DNA of 64,000 nt from Lepas anatifera (GCA_034440635.1 JAOTON010002272.1:914501-978500); one strand, 5' to 3'. Positions 25,401-37,894 are shown, counted from the first letter of the stretch. The notes: a model not told the origin generated them from the sequence alone. Translations and numbers: made by a program.

Positions 25401-27033
25401 GTGAAGGCCGCTGGGCCGGCAGTGGCGCCGCCACCCGGGACCGGAGTCACGCGCCGCCCGGCTCCCGGCTCCCGGCCGCTCACGTGACCGGCTCGCACAC
25501 GACTGCGCCGCTCCCTCCCGGCCAGCAGGCATCGGCAATCCACGCCACAGAGCTTGAGCTCGGGACAGTGTGGACAAGTTCCGACATTTTGGATCATGAG
25601 CAGTTCGTGAGTTCACTTTTGACATGCATAGGTCTTTCAAGGTAAGCTTTTACCAGTACCGGGCACAGGGGGATCTCCCCGTCATGTTTTGCAACGTGTC
25701 TCCTTAGTATTTAAAGAAAGAGGAATGATACTTTCAGTACCTGTCTATCAATGATTGATCCGTACTTAAAACGCAACCAAGCAATAAATACACACCAAAT
25801 TACGGCATGGAAAGTCCACAAAGTTGAGATTCAAGTCCACTTTTCCATCTTTGTGTTAATTTTTGGGTAGTATGAAGTGACATTTTTTTCAGAAAGCAAT
25901 TTATATAGAGATATCGCCTGATGAAGTTCTTTTACATCCGTGCCCTATTTTGTATGCCGTCATCACGGATGGTAGATGTAAAATGTGGCCATGAATTTTC
26001 TGTCCTTCACAGAAACAGCTTTTTCGTAAAATGTTTACCTTTGACAATTTTTGGGTGAGATAGCGTAAAATGGAGCACGCCATCCTATTCAGGTACCCAA
26101 GAAATTTCCTTTTCGCATGAAATCTAAGCTTTAAGAGGCATTCTTTATGCTTTCTCTGTATAGCCAGAGGAGATCGAGAGGATGTAAGGCAAAGGTTCCA
26201 ACACGCAGGGACACGTCCCTTCAACACAGACCGATCAGTGCAATTCTAGTCTCTGGCTTTCGCATTTGAAATCCCCTTCTTATCAAGCAACGGTTCTTCC
26301 GGGTTTTTAGGTAAGTCATATTATAAGTCATGTAATTACGGAATGCCGATTCCGTTTCCCCTCGTACCACCAGTGAATTCAGTGCGGCACACCAAGCCAC
26401 TTATTCGCCCCTTTGTCCTTCGGCCGACGCCCTCTTGCGCGGCAGGCCGGTGACTCAAAGGCAGTGTCATCTACCACCGCGTGCCTCAGCGGCGCAGCCG
26501 ACCCTCAGCGGTGCACAGAGGCGGCGCTGGGTCACGCCCACCTCCTACGACACACATCTCACACACGCGTGGCATACAATCTTCACTGCTAGCATTCCTG
26601 GTGGATTTGTCGGTCTGTCCCCGCTGTTCGAAATCGATAAGCTTGCTCTGTCTGCTGTTGGAGGCCAGCTTCAGGCCGTTTTTCAGCATCAGGCTAGTTG
26701 GCGGCGACCATTTCACACTTCCGCGGGGCTGTGTATTTGAAACTGTTTCACTGCGCGCCTGAGTGTACAAAGCGTGAGCGAAGAAGCGGAAATCCAGAGC
26801 TATGAACTGGAGGACATTTTCATTGACGGGAACGTGGCCGACAACAATTCAAGACCATTTGGTAGCAAAAACGACGATCCCGATTAAACGACCCTGTCCA
26901 GGGGGCGGAGTCTCCAAACCAATCGTGCAAAATGATATTTTCGACCCCCATGGCCTGGTCACTGTAGCACTCGTGAGGTGCCCGACGCATGCCTTTGCCT
27001 TGTGCCGACAGTGATGGAGATACTTGGTCGGGG

Positions 27034-27256
27034 GTGGCGTCAGCAATCAGCTGACGCCACTAGTGTTCTACTTAGTGCAGTGTCACCGAGAGGACCTGAC
27101 GCCACTGTCAGACTGTCAGTCACCGAGAGGACCTGACGCCACTGTCAGTCAGGGGCTGGCACCGATATTGTCGGCCGATTCAGGGCAGCGTCTGAGAGGT
27201 ACTGCCACCGATTCTGACGTTGCAATTGAGGGTAGCGTCAGACATGGACTGACGCC
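27034..27256. repeat. CTGACGCC-motif cluster with hairpins and a 37-bp duplication
   Basis: GTGGCGTCAGC and its exact complement flank a 5-base loop at 27034-27060. CTGACGCC recurs near 27096, 27133 and 27247, the last opposite GCGTCAG near 27235. A 37-bp block starting GTCACCGAGAGGACCTGACG is duplicated head-to-tail at 27082 and 27119. Confidence 0.75.
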
Positions 27257-28800
27257 TAAAAAGAATACCCCAGCGGAGAGGCGGCGTGAGGCATGGCCTG
27301 ACAATTACTTACTCGGGGATGGTAAAAAGGTGAAGCTGAATTATGGGGTCAAACAGCATGAGATACAAAAAATTGGGACAGGGGCTGGAAGCCAGCTGTT
27401 GGCACCACCGCTATGTGGACCTCCACGGGTCGGCGCCGGGGCAGGCCACCGCTGGCATGTGAGCCGGGCTGGGCGTGGATGGGGCCTATTTTCCATCCCG
27501 AATTACAGCCATGGTGTCCCTCTTCCTACCAAAGCCCCGACGCCCTCAGACTATTCACCTTATGAAAGTGCTTATCTGTCTCCGTAGCGCAAGACCGATG
27601 TCTTACGACGCCGCCCAGTACGGCCACCAGCCACCCTCACAGCCACACCCTCCAGCAAATGCATCTGGTCGTGGGCGACGAACTTCGTCGCTACCGCTTC
27701 ACTTTAAGAGCGCTCCATTCAAACCGCCGGAGGCAACGATGCAAGCTGCACATAATTTGGCTAGAAGACCCGAATGTTCAAATTTGTTTCAAAATCTGAA
27801 GAAGGCCAGTTGAATCATATAGGAATGGAATGAAAATTTGTTTAGTCAACTTATTGGCTTCTCTTGGCCAACAAACCTGGCGGCCTCAACTTAACTTGTT
27901 TTCATCGGGGACGTTGGAACAGACCCAGCGCAAGAGGTACGGACAGCTGCCATCCTGGACAACCGTGTTATGCCCCACCCCGGAGAGAGCCTGGCGGCGC
28001 CGCTGACAGATTACCCGCCAGTCTGGGTCTGGGCAGTAATGAGACTTTCCCGTGACGGCCAGGTTGTTCCGGGCTTCCAGACCGGCCCGGCGGCGTTACT
28101 GAATCATGTCGTTACGGCAATTGGTGGACCGTTCCGGACCAGAGATACCACTTTGAACAGTCGTGTTCAGCTATGGAGGCCAGCGATGCCTAATGCCTCT
28201 ATTGCCCTCAATAAAAACCCAACATCTAACGCCATTCCACAATCACCTGATGGTGCTCCCATCTCTCAGCAGAAACTGCGGCGATTTGGAGAACGGGTGA
28301 TGGCTGAGATCCGTGCTGCGATCTTCTACAAAAGCCGGCCGCGCCGGAGGCGGTGTGGCATGAAAGCGGCGCCATGAAAGAGCCCGTGTCATCCGCCGAG
28401 AGCGGGCGAAGGACACGAGAGCTCGGAATAAACATGGCGGGCTGCGCCAGCTGTGATCATGCCTGGGACCCTCTCCAAAACCCACCGGCACGTGCCAAAC
28501 GAGGGCGATTCCGACCGCCGACCGCCGGCCGCGCGGTCCAACGGGCCCCACCTGAGCCCAATGTAATCATGGCCCGATGGAAGTCGACCGCGGCGGTGCG
28601 GAGCCGCGAGGCAGCAGTGGCATAGATAAAAACAAGCTGAGCGCCCATCAAACCCAGCATAAAACATGTGTGACTGTAGCCATCGCCTTACCATTGATGG
28701 GGAAAGCGTAAACACTTGGTAGACAGCACGACCCTACCTTCCCCAGCCCAGACACAGCGTCGTTTCCACTGTTACATGACGGCCGTGCCGGCGAACTCAC
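27257..28800. other. Unannotated stretch
   Basis: No supportable gene. A 187-codon plus frame (27024-27587) starts without an ATG and spans the duplicated block, so I do not call it. Frames at 27970-28625 overlap on both strands. Confidence 0.3.
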
Positions 28801-29010
28801 AATAAAGGGCTGGCCGGCGAACACGTCATCGGTGGAGACGGAGAGGCGGCCGCCGCGCGGCCTGGGCGGGCCGCGGCGCCGGCACAGCTGACACCGGCCG
28901 TCCAACAGTCGCGCCACCAGGTTGGTCTTGCGGCGCCGGTGCGGGGAGACGGGCGCCGAGGGCGGCGGCCGCTCCCACGGCACCGTCAGACTGTTGTGAC
29001 CCGTCGACAT
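28801..29010 (-). CDS. Putative first coding exon of an unknown gene
   Basis: A minus-strand ATG at 29010 (context GCCATGT, G at -3) opens 70 codons starting MSTGHNSLTVPWERPPPSAP. A basic Arg-rich middle (RRRKTNLVARLLDG, CRRRGPPRPRGGR) follows, then LSVSTDDVFAGQPFI. A strong donor sequence GTGAGT follows immediately on the minus strand (complement at 28795-28800), so the exon would end at 28801. The frame is also open upstream to about 29064 without an ATG. No family is recognised. The same CATG palindrome at 29008-29011 also supplies the start of an opposite-strand frame, so only one of the two may be real. Confidence 0.38.
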
Positions 29011-29659
29011 GGCCGGCCACCGGCGATCACCCGCAGCGGCCGGCCGCGGCAGCAGCTCCTCCACAATCCATCCGATTCAGACACCAGCGCCGTGCTTGGC
29101 TGACTCCCGTCCCCTAACCACTGTACGCTATTCCCTGTGGTTACCAGACTCTTGCTCCCACTCCGGATACAGGGGGACGCCGGGTGCCGGTGGTACGTCA
29201 CCAGAGAGAGAGCGTCCCTCCCCACCCACCACAGCGCCAGATCCGTCTCACTGCACAGCCCGGCCGGACGCACCCTCACGCGGCGCCCAGCCCTGCACAA
29301 CTGAGGTTGCGTCCGGCGCGCGGCGGCGGCGGCGGCGGCGGCAGCCAGCTCGGCGGGAGATCCTCCTCTCCAGGAGAGCTGCGCCGCCTCAGCCCAGCCA
29401 GCAAAAACCAGCCGCGCCTCGGCGCTGTTCTCACTTCTCAGGAGAAATGAGGGTGACATCATGGTATGGCGCCTGCCCCGTGAGCTCATCAGTCAGTTTC
29501 CAACAGCAGACCTTGGCGGTTAGCCTGTTCAACTCGTGGCGCCCGGTCCAATCTCGTAATCCTGAAGAGCTCCGATTGCAAGATAAAGCCTCTGTTGACC
29601 AAGAGCATAACAACTTAAGCACACTTGGCTTACGCAACAATGCATGCGACTTAGATTAA
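29009..29659 (+). CDS. Alternative 216-codon open frame, unknown
   Basis: An ATG at 29009 with strong context (GACATGG) opens 216 codons to a TAA at 29657-29659. The first two thirds are Pro/Ser/Arg-rich and low in complexity, with a seven-Arg run encoded by a CGG/CGN-rich patch. The last third (from about GEMRVTSWYG) crosses into ordinary composition without a stop, which is the main support for coding. It diverges from and overlaps the minus-strand exon starting at 29010. GC-rich sequence favours chance open frames, so confidence is low. Confidence 0.25.
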   Translation: MAGHRRSPAAAGRGSSSSTIHPIQTPAPCLADSRPLTTVRYSLWLPDSCSHSGYRGTPGAGGTSPERERPSPPTTAPDPSHCTARPDAPSRGAQPCTTEVASGARRRRRRRQPARREILLSRRAAPPQPSQQKPAAPRRCSHFSGEMRVTSWYGACPVSSSVSFQQQTLAVSLFNSWRPVQSRNPEELRLQDKASVDQEHNNLSTLGLRNNACDLD

Positions 29660-32600
29660 TATGATGTCTATGTGACTTACTCTGCAAGAGAGCATCCCAC
29701 AATGATTGGCACATCGACAGTGCAAGAAAAATGAATCACTAAACAAGACATTCACATGATTTCCCGAGGGACGAGCCCGGAAAAACCTGAGTTTTGGAAC
29801 GGAGACATTTGAATTAGGAAGATTCCGCACGTGGCAGTCCTCGTCGATGTCTGCTGACAAGGACGCTCAGCTTTACACATAGGTATTCATATTGTTTCTA
29901 TGTGACTTTCTCCCATTCCCGGTAAATTCTCAATTAATTCATAAATGTGTGATCAAGGGCACTTGGTTCAATACACCCTAGTCGAAAAATGTTACACTGA
30001 TTCTACTAACTTCTCGTTAGTGTATGAATATACCTCACTTTCGCACGAAAGAATATATAGTTTTGGAGAGCGTGGTCAAAAACGAATGCTGGTCCAGCTA
30101 AGCATTCCGCATCAAAATTTTGAAGAAAAGAAAGAATGACTGATTCAAAATTACAGATCAGCACTTAAAAAACGTGGGCTTCAGCAACAACAAATTTCCA
30201 GAAACATACATGATTTCTTTTCAAAGGTTCTTTAGAATTGTCCACTTTTGAAATCATTATCTGCAATGTGTACTTGTCATGCACGTTTTCATCAGCATTC
30301 TGCTGCAGTTTACAATGGCCCTGCCTGCAGTGCATTTTAATAGTCGATCCTTTTACCTTCGCCATTGTGTGAATGAAACGCTGGCGAATGTTCGCAATAC
30401 ATATCCGGAAGCTCTGACGCTTTTATCTGTTAGTGGAGAAGTCCTTATCCAGTTCTGAGGGAATTAGCAAACTAGGACCTTAATTTCCCATGGAAGTTTT
30501 TTTAGAGAGCTCAATTCTTGTATGGTGCATCTCAATGTTATGGAGAGTGAGAACATGAAATGGTGGTTATTGTTGTGCAAAAACAGAAAGCTTTATTAAA
30601 GAACACAGCTCAAACGGCGATCAAACGAATCAACAGAGCACCACTACCGCGCGACACACGCCTCGAGCAAACCGGTAACCACATTTGTGAGCAGCCTCGA
30701 TAAGCGTTGGACGCTGAGCGCCGCCCGGCCCAGCGCTAAAGACCACACGGGCAGCTGGTATCGGTGGCCGTTCCAGACAGCCGACCGCCGGAGTCGTCAC
30801 CACCGAAGTCGCAGCGGCGGCAGCGTGGCGCCGGACCGCACCGGTCGTCGTTTGCGACGGCACGATCAGCGGCGCGCGGCTCACCGCGGGTCGGCTGAGG
30901 TCGTTTCGCGGCGCAACCCCCGGTGCCCCGGCCCTGAGCCACATCTCAGACGTCACCAGATACCGAGCGACCTTCGCATCTGCCCTATCTGGCGCAATGT
31001 ACGCCAGCAATACTTTTGGGATCCAACACAGAAGCAGCAGCTACTGCTGAAGCTCCTATCTGTATAGGCGCCGGCAGGCTCCGTTTCAGAGCCCTCGGAA
31101 CATGCTTCTGTCATGCGGCAAAATGATCCCAGACGTCGACGTCCCCCGCCTTCGTCATGCAGACTGTACAATGAAGCGACAGGGCTCGGTCACGCGGAAG
31201 CTGCGGAGGAAGCGGCGGCGCGACGCCACGCAATTCCTCACCATCCAATTAAAAAAACAGTAATTAAGAAACCGGTAAATACCGAACACCACAGGGACCC
31301 CACATGTCATCGCAACCGTCCTTGTAACTACAAAAAATGACAAAACATTCACTGGTAACTCACAAGAATTGAGTACATCCATGAAAAGAGTTCAGAGCAA
31401 TAACATGTTACGTGATAATAAATGTATGCTAAGTCAACACACCAAGCGGGTACAGCAAACAAACTTGGAATGTGCACGAATTGTGTGCCAAAACATGAAC
31501 ACTACATTACAAGCAGGAAATAGTTCACCCGAAGCCTACCACCATCACACAAACACGAGACAAAGCAAATAACACCAGGGCTCGGGCCAGCCGACGCGAA
31601 CTATTTGCCAACGGCATCGCCAGACGCCGAAGTGGCAAGACGGGAGCTGGCAATGAAGCTGTAACTTATTAAGGACAGAGAGAAGACCCTGAAACAAAAA
31701 CATACAGCAGATTTACATTCCTAGTCGCTTTCTTCTCGAGCTCCTTCTATACACTGAAACTTGCTCCGACGTTAGTTGAAAACAGAATATCAGCCGACGT
31801 AGAGCGGGGGTCGCGTCCGCACGCTCCCCCGTTTTGGACGTCCAGGCTCATCAGCGCGTTAGGTCGGCATCGGGGTCGGAATAGAGCCAGCGGCGGTCGT
31901 GAGAGACCACCAAGTGTAAACACCCAACTTTGGACCGGCCGCAACACACACACACACCGCATACACACCACCCGCCGTAAAAACACCCAAATATTTTTAG
32001 GTCAAAGCGAGGGGGCTGGCACGAGTCGACGACGTCCGCCGCCTGCCAGCGCGTCCAACGACGACAGGTCGGGCCGTCGGCACCGGCAGCAGCCGGTGGA
32101 ACCCCGCCCACACCGGCGGAGCCTGACCGGAACCGGCAGCTACCGACGCACATCTCCAGCGTAGGCGTGCACGTCTCCTCCGGCCTGTTTGCAGTCAAAG
32201 CTGCGACAGCTGCCGAAGACTGATGCACCGGCTCTGCCCCATCTTCTTCAGCATCGTTTTGAAAGCCGGGGAAACGGGGTGAAGTTAGCCTTCAGCGGAC
32301 ATCTGGTGCCGCGGAGACACAGGCCGACAGATGAGGCATCGGAGTCATCTGCGGCGGCTGACGTCACAGGCCAGTCACGCCGCGGCGCCAGATGTCGCGC
32401 CAGGCGCGCTCACTGCCCGGGTACACAACACAACAGCCCGGGAGACGCCCCGCCCTCCGCTGCAGCCAGCTGATCTCTCCCTTTTCTTGTTGAGCCCCTG
32501 CTGCGGCCGCCTCAGCATAGCTGTGTTTGGACTTGGTGCACCGCTCCCTGAGCCTGCAGCAGTGCTATTGTGCGTGATGTTTGTCGGCCTGCCCCTTCTC

Positions 32601-34846
32601 AATAACAGGCCGGCCATCTGCTGCCACACCGATCCTGCAGCGGCCGCAGCTCTGCAGCTCTGCAGCTCTGCGGCGGAACAGGTTAGCGCCGCAGCCAGTG
32701 GCAGAGCCAGCGCCGCTGGATCATACACACTCCAGCCGAGGCCTCCCAACCTCACCGATACAACATTCGGTAGCCGAGGATACCTGTAATTCGGTGCGTC
32801 CCCTTGGGAGGTTTCTGGGCAGGCCACTGGATGTAGTTCTGTGCCGCTCGCCTTGTTCAGTGCTGGTAGACAACAGCCCTTGAGGACAGACCTCACAAAC
32901 ACGAGACGACAGCAGGACACAATGCAGTAAAAATACGTCATTTCTGTTTTAGCTCAAACGCTTTCCCGCAGCCGTAAAGTGACGCATAGTCACAAAGGAC
33001 AGCACAGGTCGAAAACACCTCTCACTCGAATGCATGTCCGGCGTCTTGAAATTCGAACAAATATAAGCGCAAAATACATTCTGGGGCCTCAAATCAAGTG
33101 CAGATGTCAAATAAGGACCAAAGAAATATTTAAGGCCTTTGATTTGTCTCTAAAAGTGAAAAGCGTCGATAATAAATGATGACATGGCATTGCTCATCAC
33201 TGTAAGTTTTGATAAAAAGCCTACAACTAAAAACATAGTTTCATCCACCCGCATTTCGGCTTTGTTCCCATCCAGGTTCAGCAAAGTCCCCATGCTTCAA
33301 GGAGTTAGAGACAAATAGAGCAAATAGTCCCTTTATCAGCAACTAAAAAAGGTTTCCTGCCTTTCTTGTGCTATTTTTGCAAAATAAAAAAAAATTACGA
33401 ACGTTTTATCAGAGGCTCCAACCAATCGTCTAGCACATATTTCCCTAGATCAAAGAAAGGCAGGAAGGCCGACTTTAGCCCGGCCTGCGGCTGGACCACA
33501 GCCAGAGCCGCCGGCAGTGCTGAGGAGGCCGCCCAAGGCCGCCGCAGCGATGCACTGTTACGACGCTTACGTGGTACGGAAGCAACCTCCACTTAATCAG
33601 CGATGCCTCCTCAACCTTGCAAGCCCGCTGCATGAGTCACACAATAAACCCACGGCAATCCCATGCTCTTCTCAATGGGTCGGTAAATAGGCCAAGTGTG
33701 AGAGCCCGGGGGCTTCCAGCCCGGCCTGGAACATCTCCAGGCCCGTATTTGGGCCGCCACCAGGCATAGCCAACATCTCAGCGTGAATCAACCTTCATCA
33801 ATCACACGCCCATTTCGAAAGGGGCACGACACCGGTGCCACACGGCGGCCGCACCAGAGCCCACAATCAAGGCCCCGCGCGCCGACACCAGAGGTCACCA
33901 CCCCGCCTGCTGCCTGGCTGACCCGCACAGCCGCCGCTGATATGTCGGTGGGCCGGGGGGCACGGCTGGGGGAGGGCGCTGATGCTCAGCCGCCCGCAAT
34001 CCTGTTTTTGTTGGCCCAGCACAATAGAAAGCACCACATACCGGACTGGGGCGGCGATCCAAACGCCCCGCCACCCAGCCTGCGCGGCTAGTACAAACAC
34101 GGATAGCTCCGTGTCCAACAACACCAAAGCCGCAATCACCAGTCTAGCCGGTATGGTAAGCACCCGTTCTAATCAGTGCTGATCAGCAGCCATTTCGGAG
34201 ATACGTTCATATTGGCTCCGCTTTCTTACAGTAAACTGCGTGCTACAGATCTGTGCGAGAGGTGATTTAGGAAAACGATATCTGCTGTGTCCTTACTTAC
34301 GGCACCGCCGACTACGGAAGAAACACCAGACCAGGGACCAGTTCACACCAAAACTCACCTGCAACAAAGGGATGCAACACGTAAGTGGACAGTCATCAGG
34401 GTTAACAGCCAACATTTCCAGCAAAATATCAATAAAAACAATGGAACTCATCCCATGAAAAATAAATAACTTTCTGGCCACGTAACTATAGCAACACCGA
34501 AGGGCATTTCGTCCGCAATAATAGCGCAGCAACGGAGGAATACCCCCACAACTGCAGGAGTAATAATATCTGTATTCTCAGTGGACCTTTTATGATGTAT
34601 GAATATGCAATTGATAGATTAGAACTATTCTCGCTTATGCCAGTTGAAACATTTTGGGAGGTTAGGTCACTTGACCGGGCTTGTTTGACCTGACCTGAGA
34701 TGGCTCAAACCTGAAAGTTGAGGAAAAGTAGCGAAATTGGCCGAGCACGTGGTGTGCTAAGTACAGCGGCGTTCCACGACACCGGTTTCTTGCACAGCGT
34801 GAAAAACCCACGGGTGCTCAAACCCCGCCTCACCGCTGGGGCGAGG
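29660..34846. other. Long unannotated stretch
   Basis: No supportable gene. In the GC-rich patch at 32331-32941 two long ATG frames overlap antiparallel: plus 32331-32789 (152 codons, a Leu-rich hydrophobic middle) and minus 32375-32941 (188 codons). Neither is recognised and at most one can be real. A minus frame at 30630-31010 (126 codons) has no ATG at its start. Confidence 0.3.
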
Positions 34847-34850
34847 TTAA

Positions 34851-35879
34851 CCCTCGCCCCACCGGGGACCGGGGGGCCATCGATGCCCCCTAAGGTTTTT
34901 CCGGAATAGCAGAAAAACGACGAGGCGCAGCACCGCGGTTGAGAGCTCTACCTCTCACTGCATCATATTCCCATCATCCCTGAAATTTTTACCCCGGGTC
35001 ACCCAAGGTCAGGTCACCAGACGAGGTCAACCAAGGTCACCTCACTTCAACTTTAGAGCTCTGTAAGAGCTACATTTCAAAGTCGATCAATTTGAAACTT
35101 CCTACACTTCATGACCCCTCCAGGGTCTACAAGGTGTATATCCGGGATTTTTCGATTTCGTGCCCTGAGGTCAGGTCACGAGGCGACCTCTCCCATTGGA
35201 AAAGCATGGGGAAAATCTGTTTCATGATATAAAAGTCACAAAAATGATTGCAAATGCTCAGACTGTTCAGAACAGCGTTTTTGGACACCCTTTCACGGAT
35301 CCCAGGGGTCTTATTAGCCCTAATTTTCCAAGGTCATCCAAGGTCACCAGAGGTCAAAAACAGCATTTTGACAATAGCTTTTGACCTAATTAAGCTAGAG
35401 CGGTGAAACAAACACCATCGTGTTTGTCTTGTCACTGGCTTTCATTTGATATACGGCAAGGTCACTTTTTGACCTTTCGTGACCTCAGGTCATATTATGT
35501 CACGAGGTGACCTATGGAGGTCAAACCACTGGCGGGAGGTCTTTACCTTCCACATAGCGGAAAAAGTACTGGCAATTTGCTATCAAATGTACTTTACCAG
35601 GCCTCAATAGCCCTAATGACATAAGAGTTATGCCCAGTTTGCTTAATCATTGCATATTTGAGTGAAAATAGCCGATCTTGACCTAATTTGACCTCTGGAG
35701 GTCAAACCATTGACCTGAGCACTAAAACATGTGAAGTAATTTCTTACTCAATTCACACGCGAGCTTCCTATTGCACTTTGCAGATTTGCGCTAACGCCCA
35801 TATTTTCGGAGTTAGAGGGGGGCCATCGATGGCCCCCGGTGGGGCGAAGGTGGTGCCGGACCCCCGGTGGGGGCGCGGG
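34851..35879 (+). mobile_element. TTAA-flanked piggyBac-like non-autonomous element
   Basis: About 1.03 kb lies between two TTAA sites (34847-34850 and 35880-35883). The left end begins CCCTCGCCCCACCGGGG. The right end, read inward on the other strand, begins CCCGCGCCCCCACCGGGG. Both ends also carry an inner palindrome around GGGGCCATCGATG. TTAA duplication with CCC-starting ends is the hallmark of piggyBac-type transposons. The interior is noncoding and holds many AGGTCA/TGACCT half-sites between about 35008 and 35705. The left flank resembles a further outward-facing end (GGGGCGAGG next to TTAA), so a second, truncated copy may abut it. Confidence 0.75.
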
Positions 35880-35883
35880 TTAA

Positions 35884-36293
35884 GAGCAATCGATTAGGCA
35901 CAGCAATCTCATCTGAAGGGAAAGCACCGACTGGGGCAGCAGAGCAGTGCTGCAGGCTGTGCACTTTCTCCCGCTTCTGCACCTGTGACCACATCGGCAG
36001 CCCGTGTCTGTCACCGCGCAGCAGTCGGCACACACACGCAGCAGGCCTGCCACCACCGCTGCTGTTGTTGATGGCGTGCACGCGGCGAGCCGAGCCCGAC
36101 AGCCCCCGCAGCAGGGTGTCGCCGCGCCGATTGCCAATTTGCAGCAAGTGCTCTCCGCTCGGAGTGTCCGGGAAACACACTGATGGTGTCCGGGAAAGGC
36201 ACTGATCAGATGGTCTGATGGATGGAGCAACGGCTCGGACCACCAGCCGCCGCGGAGATCAAACACGGTGACGACCCCGGCCGCCGCAATCAC
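35884..36293 (-). pseudogene. Coding-like minus-strand segment, possibly disrupted
   Basis: Two minus-strand frames read like protein but lie in different phases. The upstream one, before about 36180, reads VIAAAGVVTVFDLRGGWW and on to SDHLISAFPG, resembling a beta-strand-rich repeat. The downstream one, from about 36200 to 35884, reads FPDTPSGEHLLQIGNRRGDT and on to EIAVPNRLLL. Between them TTTCCCGGACAC occurs twice, 22 bp apart, a possible small duplication. The second frame runs straight into the TTAA of the neighbouring element at 35883. This may be one exon damaged by an indel, two exons, or chance in GC-rich DNA. No family assigned. Confidence 0.3.
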
Positions 36294-36359
36294 TCTCCCT
36301 TCCGGCGTGAGGACAGGTGCTCATTAGCGGGGCGCAGGAGCGGGCCGCGCACCATCCTG

Positions 36360-36585
36360 AGGGCACCTGAGTTGGGGACGCAATCAGACGCCACCGGGGC
36401 ACCTGAGTTGGGGACGCAATCAGACGCCAGCGGGGGCACCTGAGTTGGGGACGCAATCAGACGCCAGCGGGGGCACCTGAGGTGGGGACGCAATCAGACG
36501 CCACCGGGGGCACCTGAGGCGGGGACGCAATCAGACGCCACCGGGGGCACCTGAGGTGGGGACGCAATCAGACGCCACCGGCGTC
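36360..36585 (+). repeat. 36-37 bp minisatellite, about 6 copies
   Basis: The unit is approximately GCACCTGAGTTGGGGACGCA followed by ATCAGACGCCACCGGGG. Variation is mainly GAGTTGG against GAGGTGG and CCAC against CCAG. Confidence 0.94.
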
Positions 36586-36589
36586 TGTT

Positions 36590-37590
36590 GCACAGAAAAC
36601 TGACAGATTTTATGGAATGCTAAAGAGCTGGATAAAAAATCAGCCTTGGATCATAAATTCCACAAATCGACATTGTTTAACTGATGCAGACGGTATTGAC
36701 TTGAGGCACAGAAATCTTCTTTCCCCAAAGTAACAGCAAGTGTTTGATGATCAAGCTAAAAGGAATTAAGGTAGCTTGATTCAGTTAGCGAATTAACGTA
36801 AGCGAATGAAAGGAGATAAGATTTCCGTTACAGAGGACGATACAGGAAATTCTCCGACCAGGCGATTCTTTTCCACCGATAATCAATGGCACAAAACCGA
36901 GCCTCTTCGTCAGGACACTGCGTCCGGCAGAACCAGAAGGTATCGACTCGGGTCAGACCCGCTGTCTTCCCTTTCTCTTCACGAGTACATCGGACATGGC
37001 ACAAAAACGTGATCTGCGTATTCATGACTACACACTATGTACGCCGCAATCAAACATTTTCGGGTCGCGCGCGCTCTCCAAAGACGGCGCGGACGAGCAT
37101 GCACACCACGACGCTGGTAAAACCGTGTCGAGAGCTGGACGCGCGTCAGTGTGCACCGTTTCCGACTTTCTTCGTATGCAAGACGAGTGCCGTTTCAGGT
37201 CGCCACCTGACGCGCTACCCTGCCGCTCGGGAACACCCCACACACCAGCGCGCGCTGCCTGCCGGCCCGCTGTGAGCTGTCCCACGTGTTCCGACCGGCG
37301 CCCGTGGGCGGCCATCTGATCATCCGAGAGCGAACCGTGCGACCTGGTTCACAGAGGTCAAAATCGCCTGCTTTGTTACGGCTTGTCTCATAAAAACCGC
37401 GCAACTGAGGCGCTAAAAAGTGGGGTAAGGTAGACAAGTAGCATGCCCACGACACTGCTGCGTGACTTATCAATGCGGCCACCGACGTCTGCCCCAGTGT
37501 GCTATTGCACACCACTAACGGGCCGCTTCCCGGCGACTGAGCACCTGCCGACTCCCACACGCAATCGACCTCGGCAGGCACACCAGCGGC
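36590..37590. other. Unannotated stretch
   Basis: No supportable gene. Overlapping frames of about 100-130 codons occur on both strands at 36886-37581 without clear start or splice support. Confidence 0.3.
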
Positions 37591-37720
37591 ACCAACTCCC
37601 TACCGGGCGTACCCACCGCACCAACTCCCTACCGGGCGTACCCACCACACCAACTCCCTACCGGGCGTACCAGCAGCGGCACCAACTTCCTGTCGGGCGC
37701 ACCAGTAGCACCAACTCACG
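37591..37720 (+). repeat. ~29-bp minisatellite, 5 copies
   Basis: ACCAACTCCCTACCGGGCGT starts units at 37591, 37620, 37649, 37681 and 37710, the last two more diverged. Confidence 0.9.
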
Positions 37721-37894
37721 CGGGGGAGGCGATGAACTCTTATGCACGCAACGCAGCACCATGCCTGTAATCACACTCAAGAAACTTTTGGGTCGATACC
37801 CGGTAGGCACTGACGAGCACTGCGAGCTCCAAGACGATCCAAAAATGTCTACCCACTGAAGGCTGCCTTCCAGAGAGCTTAATAGGTATATGAG

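Larger units (their letters stand above)
21015..27033. other. Long unannotated stretch
   Basis: No supportable gene in 6 kb. Frames worth a glance are 21348-21602 minus (84 codons from ATG) and 25901-26227 minus (108 codons, Lys/Arg-rich, no ATG at the frame start). Poly-T and poly-C runs are present near 25170-25215. Two local structures are listed separately at 22052 and 22358. Confidence 0.3.

Noticed and set aside
27024..27587. 187-codon plus frame as a gene
   Set aside because: It starts without ATG, spans a recent 37-bp duplication and hairpins, and shows no recognisable domain.
32331..32941. Overlapping antiparallel 152- and 188-codon frames
   Set aside because: Both have ATG starts in a GC-rich patch where long chance frames are expected, and nothing favours one over the other.
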